A DNA stretch of 64,000 nucleotides from Alphaproteobacteria bacterium (GCA_028284945.1 JANQQJ010000040.1:62001-126000), one strand, 5' to 3'. Shown: positions 8,334 to 16,552, numbered from the stretch's first letter. Notes: a model not told the origin generated them from the letters alone. A program made the numbers and translations.

Positions 8334-9137
8334 ATGATGAAACTGAGACATTTTGCCATCTTCGCCTCGGTCGCCGCGCTGGTCGTTGCAGCGGTACCGA
8401 GTGATGCATCCGCCCGGGACGGATACCGTGACGGCGGGCGCCATCACTATAAAGGCGGTGGCAGGCACCACGACTACAATCGTGGCCGGAGCTATAATCA
8501 TCGTGGCTATCGCCGGAACTACGACCGGGGGTACCGCAAGGGTTACCGGAACAGTTACCGCCATGGCTACAAGCAGGGCTATCGACACAATTATAACAAG
8601 GGATATCGTCACGGTTATCGCCACAACTACAACAAGGGCTACCGTCACGGTTATCGCTACAACAAGGGATACAAGCGCGGCTACAAACATGGCTACCGGC
8701 ACGGCTACAAGCCGTACCGATACGGTTACCGCCACGGCTATCGCCATGGATACCGGCCCTATTACCGCGGGTACCGGCATGGATACAGGCGCGGCTATCG
8801 GCCCTATTACCGCGGCGCCTATTGGGGGTATGGCAGGCACTATGGCCATCGCTATCACGGATACGGCCATGGCAGCGGATATTGGGCGCCGTTCGCAATC
8901 CTAGGCACAGCAGCCCTCGTCTATGCGATTGCTGAGTCAAACGACAACGACGACCGCTACTACTACAACAATCGGACGGTTCCGGCACAAAGCAACGCTC
9001 GCCCCTGCCACATCGTCCACAAGATCGAGAGTGCCGACGGGTACCAGGTCAAGATGGGCGCCACCATGTGTTACGACGCCAATGGTTCCGCCTACATTGT
9101 CAGCGGCAGCGAACACGTCGTTGAAAATCTGCAATAA
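8334..9137 (+). CDS. secreted GYRHGY-repeat protein with C-terminal Cys motif
   Basis: Start at ATG 8334 (or the next codon, also ATG) after GGGAGAGCACCA. A signal peptide ends near SDASA-R. Residues 30-185 are a long run of GYRHGY/GYRKGY/GYKHGY-type units with almost no acidic residues; a short hydrophobic stretch (FAILGTAALVYAIA) follows near residue 190-205. The final 45 residues contain CHIVHKI, GATMCYDANGSAYI and GSEHV, aligning without gaps in most positions with the end of the protein at 7204. The repeat regions of the two proteins are unrelated in sequence. Likely envelope-associated; function unknown. Confidence 0.8.
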   Translation: MMKLRHFAIFASVAALVVAAVPSDASARDGYRDGGRHHYKGGGRHHDYNRGRSYNHRGYRRNYDRGYRKGYRNSYRHGYKQGYRHNYNKGYRHGYRHNYNKGYRHGYRYNKGYKRGYKHGYRHGYKPYRYGYRHGYRHGYRPYYRGYRHGYRRGYRPYYRGAYWGYGRHYGHRYHGYGHGSGYWAPFAILGTAALVYAIAESNDNDDRYYYNNRTVPAQSNARPCHIVHKIESADGYQVKMGATMCYDANGSAYIVSGSEHVVENLQ

Positions 9138-9161
9138 GCCAGTATAGACAAATCACACGAG

Positions 9162-9193
9162 AGGCCGGCCCGTAAGGGCCGGCCTTTTCTTTT
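9162..9193 (+). terminator. rho-independent terminator
   Basis: A perfect 10-bp stem (AGGCCGGCCC with GGGCCGGCCT) with a GTAA loop is followed by TTTCTTTT. It ends the transcript of the GYRHGY-repeat gene, so the SUMF-type genes downstream need their own promoter. Confidence 0.93.
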
Positions 9194-9264
9194 GAGTGTT
9201 CAAGCGCCTGACAAACGCCTGCCCGGCGACTACGATACCGCTTCACCGAACAACGAGCGCGGCC

Positions 9265-10329
9265 GTGGCACGAAAAAGTACAGACGCCTACCAACCGGAT
9301 CAGACCTCAGGTAAAGGCCAGCTCATTCTGGCCGGCGTTGCCGCGGTGGTGACCATTGTGACCATGGTGTATCTGTTTGTGGCCGCAGAGCCGGCAGCCG
9401 ACGACCCAACTACAAGCCCTTCACCCAAGGCAGCCCGGGAAGGCTACCAGCCATCGTCTGGCGTCGAGGACTGTATCAACTGCCCCAAAATGGTTCAGAT
9501 GCCGACCGGTACAGTAGTGCTGGGGCTGACGCAGCAGGAATCAACATCAGATCAGGTTGCCCCGATTCATGCCCTGACCGAGATTCCCGCCCGGGGCGTC
9601 GCCATCACAGATCCATTTGCCGTTAGTTCGACGGAGGTTACACGCGGACAATTTGCTGACTTCATCGCAGACACCAGCCATGACATCAGCGGATGCATCG
9701 TGCGGAAAGAAAATCAGTGGATATACGACGACAGTTACAGTTGGCGGGATCCCGGCTTCGATCAGACCGATGATCACCCGGTCGTTTGCGTAAGTTATGA
9801 CGATGCTGCCGAATATGTCTTGTGGCTGCAGCAGCGAACACTCAATCCTTATCGTTTACCAACGGAAGCTGAGTGGGAGTTCATCGCAAGGGGCGGGCAT
9901 GACCAGTCCAGACCTTGGGGTGATGATCTGAACCTCGCATGCGACGATGCCAATGTCGCCGGTACGAGCTTTGCAAACACTTATGGGATCACGTCAGAGC
10001 GTCTGATGTTTCCCTGTGACGACAATCACCCCAGGACGGCAGCCGTCGCCCAATTCTCGGCCAATGGCTATGGCCTTTATGATCTGTTCGGCAATGTTCG
10101 CGAACGGATCGATGGATGCTGGACACCTGATCACCGGCAACCGCCGGTCGGGACAAGACCTGCGCGCCCTGAAGACTGCCAGGAATCCATTGTCAAAGGC
10201 GGCGGATGGAGCGATCCGCCAGCCAATCTGCGGACGCCGCGGCGGATACGCGCGCTTACAACAGAACGTCGGGCAGATACGGGCTTCCGGGTCGTAAAAG
10301 ATCTGCCGTTCAACCAATCACCCAACTAA
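9265..10329 (+). CDS. membrane-anchored SUMF1-fold protein, no FGE cysteines (I)
   Basis: SUMF1/FGE-sulfatase domain protein. GTG 9265 is proposed as start; an in-frame GTG at 9196 sits directly on the terminator tail and is less likely. A membrane anchor follows at about residues 20-42, then DCINCPKMVQMPTG opening the domain, TEVTRGQF, VVCVSYDDA, YRLPTEAEWEF, GLYDLFGNVRE and GFRVV. The catalytic cysteines that formylglycine-generating enzymes carry after GGS are absent (GGGWSDPPANLRTP). Eight other cysteines match the neighbour gene. Probably periplasmic, non-formylglycine-forming. The next gene's ATG overlaps this stop (TAATG). Confidence 0.85.
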   Translation: MARKSTDAYQPDQTSGKGQLILAGVAAVVTIVTMVYLFVAAEPAADDPTTSPSPKAAREGYQPSSGVEDCINCPKMVQMPTGTVVLGLTQQESTSDQVAPIHALTEIPARGVAITDPFAVSSTEVTRGQFADFIADTSHDISGCIVRKENQWIYDDSYSWRDPGFDQTDDHPVVCVSYDDAAEYVLWLQQRTLNPYRLPTEAEWEFIARGGHDQSRPWGDDLNLACDDANVAGTSFANTYGITSERLMFPCDDNHPRTAAVAQFSANGYGLYDLFGNVRERIDGCWTPDHRQPPVGTRPARPEDCQESIVKGGGWSDPPANLRTPRRIRALTTERRADTGFRVVKDLPFNQSPN

Positions 10330-11417
10330 TGCCCGAAAAGGACAAACGCGGACCGGACTATTTGCGTTTACGGTATCAGGAGCGCCGCCAGGCGATGGGC
10401 GCGCGCGCCGCCCTAATCGCTGCGATCGCGGTAGCCGTCGGCATTTTGTTGGCCTGGATTCAGGACAGTCAGCGGCAATCTCTGGAAGAAATGCTGGAGG
10501 CTAGGGATTCCGTAACCCTGGCGAGCAGTACACCCTCTATCTGGAGTGCCCGTAACCGGTCAAATGTGGTGATTCAGGACTGTCCGAATTGCCCGGAACT
10601 TATAGGCGTTCCCGCCGGTCGGCTTGCGATGGGGTTGCGGTATGAAACCTATTCGCTCCTGGATATTCCAGCGCGCCAGGCCGCATTGGAACTCCCCCTG
10701 CACTGGGCCGAGATCGAGGCCTTTTCCATCGGCCGGAGCGAAGTGACCAAAGCGGCGTTCGCAGAATATGCTGACGCCAAAGGCCTTGAGGTCGACGACT
10801 GTGACACATCCGCAGGCGTTCAGACCAAGGCCAGCCGGGGGCTTGCCGGGTGGCAACAACCGGGATTTCAGCAGTTTGATAATCATCCAGTGGTCTGCGT
10901 GTCCTGGCAAGAGGCCAACCAATATGCGGCCTGGCTATCGGAAAAGACCGGACAATCGTATCGCCTACCTAGGGAAGCTGAATGGGAGTGGGCTGCCAGA
11001 GCAGGGACACAAGGTGCTTGGTTCTGGGGAAATGATGCAGAGCGGGCGTGCGGATATGTGAACGGAGCGAGCCAAAGCGGGGCTCAAACGCCACCGCAAG
11101 ATGCGCTTTTTCCATGCGACGATGGCATCAGATTCACCACTGATACCAATTCAGGGCAGACCAACCCGGCGGGACTGAATCACATGATCGGCAACGCTGC
11201 GGAGTGGACGCTGGACTGCATGACCACCGGTTACAATCCCGAGGGAACCCTGAGCAGTTCCGAGGCCCAGCAAAACTGTCCGGAGCGGGTTGTCCGTGGT
11301 GGGTCCTGGAGCGATGGGCCTGTTACGGCGCGCGCCTCATCACGCGAACCGCGCGCTCCAGATTATCGGAGTAACAGAATTGGGTTCCGCCTGGTTCGTG
11401 AGCTTCCACCCGAGTAG
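10329..11417 (+). CDS. membrane-anchored SUMF1-fold protein, no FGE cysteines (II)
   Basis: Paralogue of the preceding gene, translationally coupled through TAATG. The N-terminus is cytosolic and charged, followed by a membrane segment at about residues 27-46 and a periplasmic SUMF1-type domain: DCPNCPELIGVPAG, SEVTKAAF, VVCVSWQEA, YRLPREAEWEWAAR, MIGNAAEWTLDC, VVRGGSWSDG, IGFRLVREL. The position after GGSW lacks the paired cysteines of true formylglycine-generating enzymes. The cysteine pattern (DCxxC, C before the Trp-rich loop, VVC, AC, FPC, DC, C before RVVRGG) is shared with its twin. The role is unknown; sugar or peptide binding is conceivable. Confidence 0.86.
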   Translation: MPEKDKRGPDYLRLRYQERRQAMGARAALIAAIAVAVGILLAWIQDSQRQSLEEMLEARDSVTLASSTPSIWSARNRSNVVIQDCPNCPELIGVPAGRLAMGLRYETYSLLDIPARQAALELPLHWAEIEAFSIGRSEVTKAAFAEYADAKGLEVDDCDTSAGVQTKASRGLAGWQQPGFQQFDNHPVVCVSWQEANQYAAWLSEKTGQSYRLPREAEWEWAARAGTQGAWFWGNDAERACGYVNGASQSGAQTPPQDALFPCDDGIRFTTDTNSGQTNPAGLNHMIGNAAEWTLDCMTTGYNPEGTLSSSEAQQNCPERVVRGGSWSDGPVTARASSREPRAPDYRSNRIGFRLVRELPPE

Positions 11418-11433
11418 CAGGAAGCGCGTGGCT

Positions 11434-11494
11434 TAGAGCAAAACCAGCTTAGTCGGAATCGGGAGATTCCAGCTAAGCTGGTAAATTTGCTCTA
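11434..11494. repeat. large imperfect hairpin element I
   Basis: Outer arms TAGAGCA and TGCTCTA, middle arms ACCAGCTTAG and CTAAGCTGGT, inner arms GGAATC and GATTCC around a four-base loop form one long stem. It lies 17 bases past the SUMF-type gene II and could act as a bidirectional terminator or be a mobile palindromic element. I saw no second copy in the window. Confidence 0.75.
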
Positions 11495-11507
11495 GAAACC
11501 AATAGAT

Positions 11508-11570
11508 TAGATCATCTTTATCTGTTGAGTTGAAACGCTAAGCGCTTCCAACTCAACAGATGATGATCTA
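11508..11570. repeat. large imperfect hairpin element II
   Basis: Outer arms TAGATCATC and GATGATCTA and inner arms ATCTGTTGAGTTG and CAACTCAACAGAT are nearly perfect complements, with a short loop containing a small inner palindrome. The right arm includes the stop codon of the biotinyl gene on the minus strand. Together with element I this fills the whole convergent intergenic space. Confidence 0.78.
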
Positions 11571-11789
11571 GCCGTCCATGACGGCGACCGGATCGCCTTC
11601 GTTGATGGTGTCTTCCACCTCGACCAGGATTTCTTTGATCGTGCCGCTGCCTGGGCTTGCGACGGGGATTTCCATTTTCATGGATTCCAGAATCAGGATG
11701 TCGTCGTCTTCTTCAACCGTGTCACCTGGGGCAACCTCAATCGAAATCACCTTGCCTGGAATTTCCGATTCGATGCGGATATCGGCCAC
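11568..11789 (-). CDS. stand-alone biotinyl/lipoyl carrier protein
   Basis: A single 73-residue biotinyl domain. The attachment motif is ESMKMEI with the lysine at residue 38, close to the EAMKM consensus for biotin and unlike the DK(A/S) of lipoyl domains. Such free-standing carriers serve acyl-CoA or other biotin-dependent carboxylases. It is the last gene of a minus-strand run starting with the PQQ sugar dehydrogenase; the 62-base gap to the FAD monooxygenase leaves co-transcription likely but unproven. No carboxylase subunit is in the window. Confidence 0.88.
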   Translation of the reverse strand: MADIRIESEIPGKVISIEVAPGDTVEEDDDILILESMKMEIPVASPGSGTIKEILVEVEDTINEGDPVAVMDG

Positions 11790-11851
11790 TTAGTCCTCCC
11801 CATTACAAGCGCATGACTGGCGGCGACGTTACCGGCTCGTGGCCTGCACGT

Positions 11852-13072
11852 CTACCAGTCCGGCAGCGCCCGCCACGCCTCGTCTGTGCCCTGCACAGCC
11901 AGTTCGGCATCATAGGCATAGAGCCAATTCTGTTGACGGGTGAACCCGCCATCGGCTTGGTTGCCAATCTCGCCAAACCGCTGGTTTCGAGCCGCGACCT
12001 CGGCGGGGTTGTCATAATGGTACCAGCCTTCTGCCTGGCGTGAATGCTGAACCATCCGGGTCGCGCGGTCATGACGAAGCTCTTGAAACCGCGCTAACGC
12101 ACTCTCGACCGCCTCGGGGTGTTCGCTGAGGCAACGTCCCAACACCCAGGCATCTTCGATACCCTGAACAGCACCCTGCGCATGGTACGGCAACATTGCA
12201 TGCGCCGCATCGCCCATGACGGCGATCCGCCCAACAGTCCACTCGGGTAACGGCATTCGATCATAAAGAGCTGTCACAAAGGGTTCGTCCGTTGCCTCGA
12301 TCATCGCCCTCGGAACATCGTACCAGCCGTCAAACCAGCCAAGGATCTCCTCGTGATCGCCGGATTGATCCCAGGATTCGACCTTGCTGTCGTCGGCTTC
12401 ACCAAGGGCCAGCCAGTTCATCTGACGGCCCCCAGCAACATAATAGTAGACGAATGATATGCGCGGCCCCATGGCGATGTAGGAAGAAACCGGGATCTGC
12501 AAGTGCTCAATACGGGCAGCGTCCAGAATGCCGCGCCATGCAACATATCCGGACCGACGCGGCGGGTCGGGCCGCAGAACCGTCTCGCGGACCAGGGAGT
12601 GGATGCCATCCGCACCGATCAGCACGTCACCCTCATACCGCGTTCCGTCTGCGCAGATCGCCCATGCGCCCTCGGCATTTTGACCGACTTCAACCACTTT
12701 GGTGTTCATGTGAACCCGGCTGCGATTCAACCGGCCCGTCAGCGAGCCAATCACATCGCGGCGGTGTGCGTGATAGTAGCCGGAACCGAAAGTCTCACGC
12801 GCCCGCGGCATCAACGGTGTCTGGAGGACGATGTTACCCGTATCCCAGGAGATGAATTTATGGGAATCGGGCTCGGTGACATAGCTGGGCAGATCGTCGC
12901 CCAGATCCAAGCGCTCGAGAATGCGCACCCCGTTTGGACTGAGCTGAATCCCGGCACCGACGTCTTCAAACGCCTTGGCCTGTTCCAGCATGACAAAGTC
13001 GACGTCTAATTGCTCCAGGGTCAATGCAAGCGCAGAACCGCCGACACCTGCCCCAATGATGATGACTTTCAT
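11852..13072 (-). CDS. FAD-dependent aromatic-ring monooxygenase (salicylate hydroxylase-like)
   Basis: Group A flavoprotein monooxygenase of 406 residues. The FAD-binding GAGVGG is at residues 7-12, a DG-type motif GADGIHSLVR lies in the middle, and GDAAHAMLPYHAQGA is the second FAD motif. Start MKVIIIGAG is chosen because it opens the Rossmann fold. The order of motifs matches salicylate/3-hydroxybenzoate hydroxylases, which hydroxylate phenolic rings with NAD(P)H. It begins 4 bases after the DUF938 methyltransferase stop, so they share a transcript. The substrate is not determined. Confidence 0.85.
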   Translation of the reverse strand: MKVIIIGAGVGGSALALTLEQLDVDFVMLEQAKAFEDVGAGIQLSPNGVRILERLDLGDDLPSYVTEPDSHKFISWDTGNIVLQTPLMPRARETFGSGYYHAHRRDVIGSLTGRLNRSRVHMNTKVVEVGQNAEGAWAICADGTRYEGDVLIGADGIHSLVRETVLRPDPPRRSGYVAWRGILDAARIEHLQIPVSSYIAMGPRISFVYYYVAGGRQMNWLALGEADDSKVESWDQSGDHEEILGWFDGWYDVPRAMIEATDEPFVTALYDRMPLPEWTVGRIAVMGDAAHAMLPYHAQGAVQGIEDAWVLGRCLSEHPEAVESALARFQELRHDRATRMVQHSRQAEGWYHYDNPAEVAARNQRFGEIGNQADGGFTRQQNWLYAYDAELAVQGTDEAWRALPDW

Positions 13073-13076
13073 CGTG

Positions 13077-13694
13077 TCACGCTCTTTCTTTTCGGAACAC
13101 CAGGGACAGGTTATTCGCTGGCATCTCAATTGTCTCGTTCAGCGTGAAGCCGGTATCAGCGGCTGCTGCGGTCACGGCCTCAAGATCACGAATACCCCAG
13201 CTTGGATTGCGGCTCCGTAGGTCTCGGTCAAAGGCGGCATCGCCATCGCTGCGATAGGTGCCATTCTGCCGATACGGTCCGTAAAGAAATAATACACCCT
13301 GTGGTGCCAGATGCCGTTCGGCGCCGCTGAACAGACCCAGACACGCGGCCCACGGCGCGATATGGATCATGTTGATGTTGACGATGGCCTGCACGGGATG
13401 AATATCGTCGATTGGCCATGGGTCAGATGTGACATCCAACCTGACAGGGGCGCGTACACGATCATGTTCTGCTGCGTCTCGCCACGCATTGATACTGTCG
13501 AAATGTTGGATATCGTATTCGCTCGGCAGCCAGGAAAGGCCGGTCAGCGCCGACGAAAAGTGCGCGGCGTGCTGGCCGGTCCCGCTGGCGACTTCCAGAA
13601 CCGTGCCCGTGTCAGGCAAGACACGCCTGAGGACGTTCAGGATCGGATCGGCATTGCGGGAGGTCGCGCCCCAGCGCTGCCTTCTATCTGTCAT
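13077..13694 (-). CDS. DUF938 SAM-dependent methyltransferase
   Basis: A 205-residue class I methyltransferase fold. The SAM-binding glycine motif reads VLEVASGTGQHAAHF near residues 33-47, and the block INMIHIAPWAACLGLF followed by LFLYGPYRQNG is characteristic of DUF938. The start overlaps the PPOX gene by 11 bases, indicating coupling. The substrate of DUF938 proteins is not known to me. Confidence 0.88.
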   Translation of the reverse strand: MTDRRQRWGATSRNADPILNVLRRVLPDTGTVLEVASGTGQHAAHFSSALTGLSWLPSEYDIQHFDSINAWRDAAEHDRVRAPVRLDVTSDPWPIDDIHPVQAIVNINMIHIAPWAACLGLFSGAERHLAPQGVLFLYGPYRQNGTYRSDGDAAFDRDLRSRNPSWGIRDLEAVTAAAADTGFTLNETIEMPANNLSLVFRKERA

Positions 13695-14232
13695 CCAGAA
13701 TGCCTGTTGGCAGGCCGTCGATACTGGTTTGGTTCCGGTCGACCCAATAGTCCTTGATGCCCTGTTCGCCGCGGCCTTCCGCCCATTTCACCAGGGTCTG
13801 GCGTTCTTGTTTGAGTTCATATTCCGGTACAGCATAGCCACAGGACGTTTGCGCCTGATCGACATCGATCACCATGATCTGCCGCACCCCCGCCATCGCC
13901 GGGAAAAGGCCGATCAATTGGTCGAATTCGTCAGACCCGGGGCGAACCGACCGCCCCCTCCCATAGAGCCGCAGAATATTGGCGTTGCGCGTAAAACTGC
14001 ACCACATCACCGTAATGCGGCCATTCTGTTTTAGATGCGCGGCCGTTTCGTTGCCGCTGCCGGTCAAGTCCAAATAGCAAACCGTCTTGCCATCGAGCAC
14101 CCGAAACGAGTCCATACCCTTGGGGGACAGATTGATCCGTCCCTCATCAGGCGCAGTGGAGACGAAGAACAGGTGCTGATCGGCAATGAACGCCTTCAGC
14201 TTGTCATCCAGCTGATCGAAGAACTCAGACAC
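13684..14232 (-). CDS. pyridoxamine 5'-phosphate oxidase-family protein
   Basis: Split-barrel FMN-binding protein of 182 residues, beginning with GTG two bases after the sugar dehydrogenase stop. The segments FVSTAPDEGRINLSPKG and RITVMWCSFTRNANILRLYG are typical of the PPOX-like family that reduces small molecules or handles heme, not of PdxH itself. Likely cytosolic. Middle gene of the five-gene minus-strand operon. Confidence 0.85.
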   Translation of the reverse strand: MSEFFDQLDDKLKAFIADQHLFFVSTAPDEGRINLSPKGMDSFRVLDGKTVCYLDLTGSGNETAAHLKQNGRITVMWCSFTRNANILRLYGRGRSVRPGSDEFDQLIGLFPAMAGVRQIMVIDVDQAQTSCGYAVPEYELKQERQTLVKWAEGRGEQGIKDYWVDRNQTSIDGLPTGILDDR

Positions 14233-14234
14233 AA

Positions 14235-15347
14235 TTACTCACCATAAGCGATCCGGTAAATCACACCGGCCTTGTCGTCGGACACCAGGATCGAGCCGTC
14301 GGGAAGCTCTTTGATATCGACCGGGCGGCCCCAGTCCCTGCCCCGTCGCAGCCATCCGCTGGCAAACACTTCGGTGCCTACTGCGTCGCCGGTTTCATCC
14401 ATGCGCACTCGCATAATCCGGTAGCCGACGGGGAAAGTGCGGTTCCAGGAGCCGTGCTGCGCCAACAGAACGTCGCCCTTGTAGGCCGCGGGCATCATAT
14501 CGCCCTGATAAAAGATGAAGCCCAGCCCGGCCGTGTGCGCCTGGAACTCCTGGATCGGAAATTGAACGCTCTCGGGCGGTGATTGATCCTTAAACTCCTT
14601 CGTTCGGGCCCGGCCACCGCCAAACCAAGGATAACCGAAATTCTGACCCACTTCAGTGAGGCGATTCAGTTCTTCAGGCGGCACATTGTCGCCCATCATA
14701 TCGGCGCCATTGTCGGTGAAATAGAGGTCACCATTGTCCGGGCTGAAGGTCAGGCCGACCGAGTTTCTGATACCGCTGGCGACCGTCTGAACGTCCGATC
14801 CGTCCGGGTTCAGGCTGATGATTGTGCCAGCCATCCCTTCCGGCATACAGACGTTGCAAGGCACGCCGATTGCGATGTAGAGCCTGCCATCCGGCCCAAG
14901 CTCCATATAGCGCCAGCCATGCCAGCCATTGTCCAGAAGGTCCGGCCCGACCTTAACCGGCGTCTGAACAGGATTATCTATATCAAAGGCTGCATCGCCC
15001 CACCGGATAAGCCGGTGTTGCTCTGCCACGTAAAGCACGCCGTCCACGAGCGAAAGACCATTGGGCGATTTCATGTCATCCGCCAGCAGGATCCGTTGTC
15101 CGGCTTCAAACGTGTTTTTGTCAAACGGCACGGCATGCAAAATCTTGCCCCCGCCGCCGCCTGCGTCGGCCGAGCCAACGATGACGAACCCGTCGCCCAC
15201 CGCCAATGAGCGGGCCTCGGGCACCTCGGCCCAGACCTCGATGGAGAACCCATCTGGCAGTTTGATGGTTTCAAGCTTAACGGCGCTGGCCTGCGTACTG
15301 GCCGCAATGAAGAGAATGGCGGCAATACAAAGCCGATGGAGCTGCAT
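14235..15347 (-). CDS. secreted PQQ-dependent sugar dehydrogenase-like protein
   Basis: Six-bladed beta-propeller of the glucose/sorbosone dehydrogenase family, 370 residues. MQLHRLCIAAILFIAASTQA is a signal peptide, so the protein acts in the periplasm. Recognisable blocks are ESVQFPIQEFQAHTAGLGF, LLAQHGSWNRT, RGRDWGRPVDI and SDDKAGVIYRI. The start is the ATG at 15347, as the upstream in-frame extension lacks a signal. It is the first gene of the operon running to the biotinyl carrier. The true substrate may be an aldose or a membrane-derived sugar alcohol. Confidence 0.88.
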   Translation of the reverse strand: MQLHRLCIAAILFIAASTQASAVKLETIKLPDGFSIEVWAEVPEARSLAVGDGFVIVGSADAGGGGGKILHAVPFDKNTFEAGQRILLADDMKSPNGLSLVDGVLYVAEQHRLIRWGDAAFDIDNPVQTPVKVGPDLLDNGWHGWRYMELGPDGRLYIAIGVPCNVCMPEGMAGTIISLNPDGSDVQTVASGIRNSVGLTFSPDNGDLYFTDNGADMMGDNVPPEELNRLTEVGQNFGYPWFGGGRARTKEFKDQSPPESVQFPIQEFQAHTAGLGFIFYQGDMMPAAYKGDVLLAQHGSWNRTFPVGYRIMRVRMDETGDAVGTEVFASGWLRRGRDWGRPVDIKELPDGSILVSDDKAGVIYRIAYGE

Positions 15348-15463
15348 GGTGCGTTTCCTTTTTCGTTGTCGCGCGCCATTATAGCCAAAGGGCCAATAAA
15401 GCCACGCAATTGGCATCGTCTGACTGTAAGGATGTATATGCTGGCCCCCGGCGCACAAGATCA

Positions 15464-15480
15464 ACGGAGGTAACACCCTG
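15464..15480 (+). promoter_or_regulatory. Shine-Dalgarno site pointing to a CTG start
   Basis: ACGGAGG is followed after seven bases by CTG at 15478. No ATG, GTG or TTG lies in this frame between here and GTG 15622, and the coding region from CTG contains the first membrane segment expected for DUF502 proteins. This site therefore decides the start of the next gene. Confidence 0.65.
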
Positions 15481-16191
15481 ACTCGTCGTTTCTGGTCCCG
15501 CTTTCAGCGCTGGTTCATTACCGGGATTCTGACACTGATCCCGCTATGGATCACCTGGATCATCTTCACCTTCATCCTGGCGCAGCTGTCAGACATCGGG
15601 AAGCCTGCCGCGCGGCAGATCGTGCAGTGGATCGGCCCCAGCACCATTCTGACCAGCGATGCCGTCGAGACCACGCTAGCGGTCATTGTCACGCTGATCC
15701 TAATATTACTGGTCGGCTGGCTGGCGAGTCAGTTACTGGGCCGGCGATTGCTCAATCTGTTCGACTCCATGGTTCAGTCGATCCCGCTCATCGAAAAGGT
15801 CTATGGCGCAACCAAACAACTCCTTTCGGTGATGCAGCAAAAGCCTGACGAGGTGCAGCGGGTGGTCCTAATCAACTTTCCCCATGACAGCATGAAGGCG
15901 GTCGGCTTTGTGACCCGCACGCTGACCGACGAGGATACCGGCGAGAAGATCGCCGCCGTCTATGTGCCGACGACGCCAAACCCGACCTCTGGCTATCTCG
16001 AACTTGTGCCGATCCATAACGTGGTCTCAACCGACTGGACCGTCGATCAGGCGATGTCCTTCATCATCTCTGGCGGCGCGGTTTCGCAAGAGACAATCAA
16101 TTTCCGCCGCAGCCACGGCGCCCCCATTACGCTTGGCGAAGCCATCAAGAAAAATGATGAGCCAGAAGGCGAAGACCCGGAGGTCAAATAA
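15478..16191 (+). CDS. DUF502 inner-membrane protein with CTG start
   Basis: DUF502 protein of 237 residues with two membrane helices: ITGILTLIPLWITWIIF (about 12-30) and LAVIVTLILILLVGWLA (about 66-85). The family motif SIPLIEKVYGATKQLL follows, then a soluble domain with VGFVTRTL and VPTTPNPTSGYL. Starting at GTG 15622 would delete the first helix, so CTG 15478 with its strong ribosome site is preferred; a sequencing error is the alternative. The function of DUF502 is unknown. The 3' end overlaps the converging DUF202 gene by 8 bases. Confidence 0.83.
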   Translation: MTRRFWSRFQRWFITGILTLIPLWITWIIFTFILAQLSDIGKPAARQIVQWIGPSTILTSDAVETTLAVIVTLILILLVGWLASQLLGRRLLNLFDSMVQSIPLIEKVYGATKQLLSVMQQKPDEVQRVVLINFPHDSMKAVGFVTRTLTDEDTGEKIAAVYVPTTPNPTSGYLELVPIHNVVSTDWTVDQAMSFIISGGAVSQETINFRRSHGAPITLGEAIKKNDEPEGEDPEVK

Positions 16192-16552
16192 TCCGCACCA
16201 GCCAGAGCATCAGCAGGATACCAAAGACGAACAGCAGGCCGGACATAACGAGCGGCAGTGTCAGATCCTTGAACCGGATGGTCTCCTCCCGATCAATTGC
16301 CCGATTGATCCGAATGTAGTGACCGGTCGAAAAGGCAATCACCAGAATACCCAGTGCGACCAGAAATACGGCCAGAACACTGATGTCGAGCCCCATGCTC
16401 GGCACCGCCTGTCCGCTTTCCGTGCCCGAAACCTTGATAAACATCTCGAAGCGTTCGACGAAAAAGCCCAATACCATGACGGTCACCCCGGTGCGAACCC
16501 AGGCCAGGTAGGTCCGCTCGTTGGCAGCGTGGTCGGTGTAATTCGTGATCAT
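16184..16552 (-). CDS. DUF202 (YidH-type) membrane protein
   Basis: 122-residue protein with three membrane helices and the DUF202 signature NERTYLAWVRTGVTVMVLG near the N-terminus. The function is unknown. It is 9 bases downstream of the alpha/beta hydrolase on the same strand and overlaps the end of the DUF502 gene on the other. Confidence 0.88.
   Translation of the reverse strand: MITNYTDHAANERTYLAWVRTGVTVMVLGFFVERFEMFIKVSGTESGQAVPSMGLDISVLAVFLVALGILVIAFSTGHYIRINRAIDREETIRFKDLTLPLVMSGLLFVFGILLMLWLVRII

Noticed and set aside
8289-8870. Long hydrophobic minus-strand frame opposite the GYRHGY gene
   Set aside because: The apparent membrane protein (Val/Ala/Ile repeats) is the reverse complement of the GYRHGY codons.
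9265-11417. Formylglycine-generating enzyme (sulfatase activator) identity
   Set aside because: The catalytic cysteines after the GGS motif are absent in both proteins, and no sulfatase gene is nearby.
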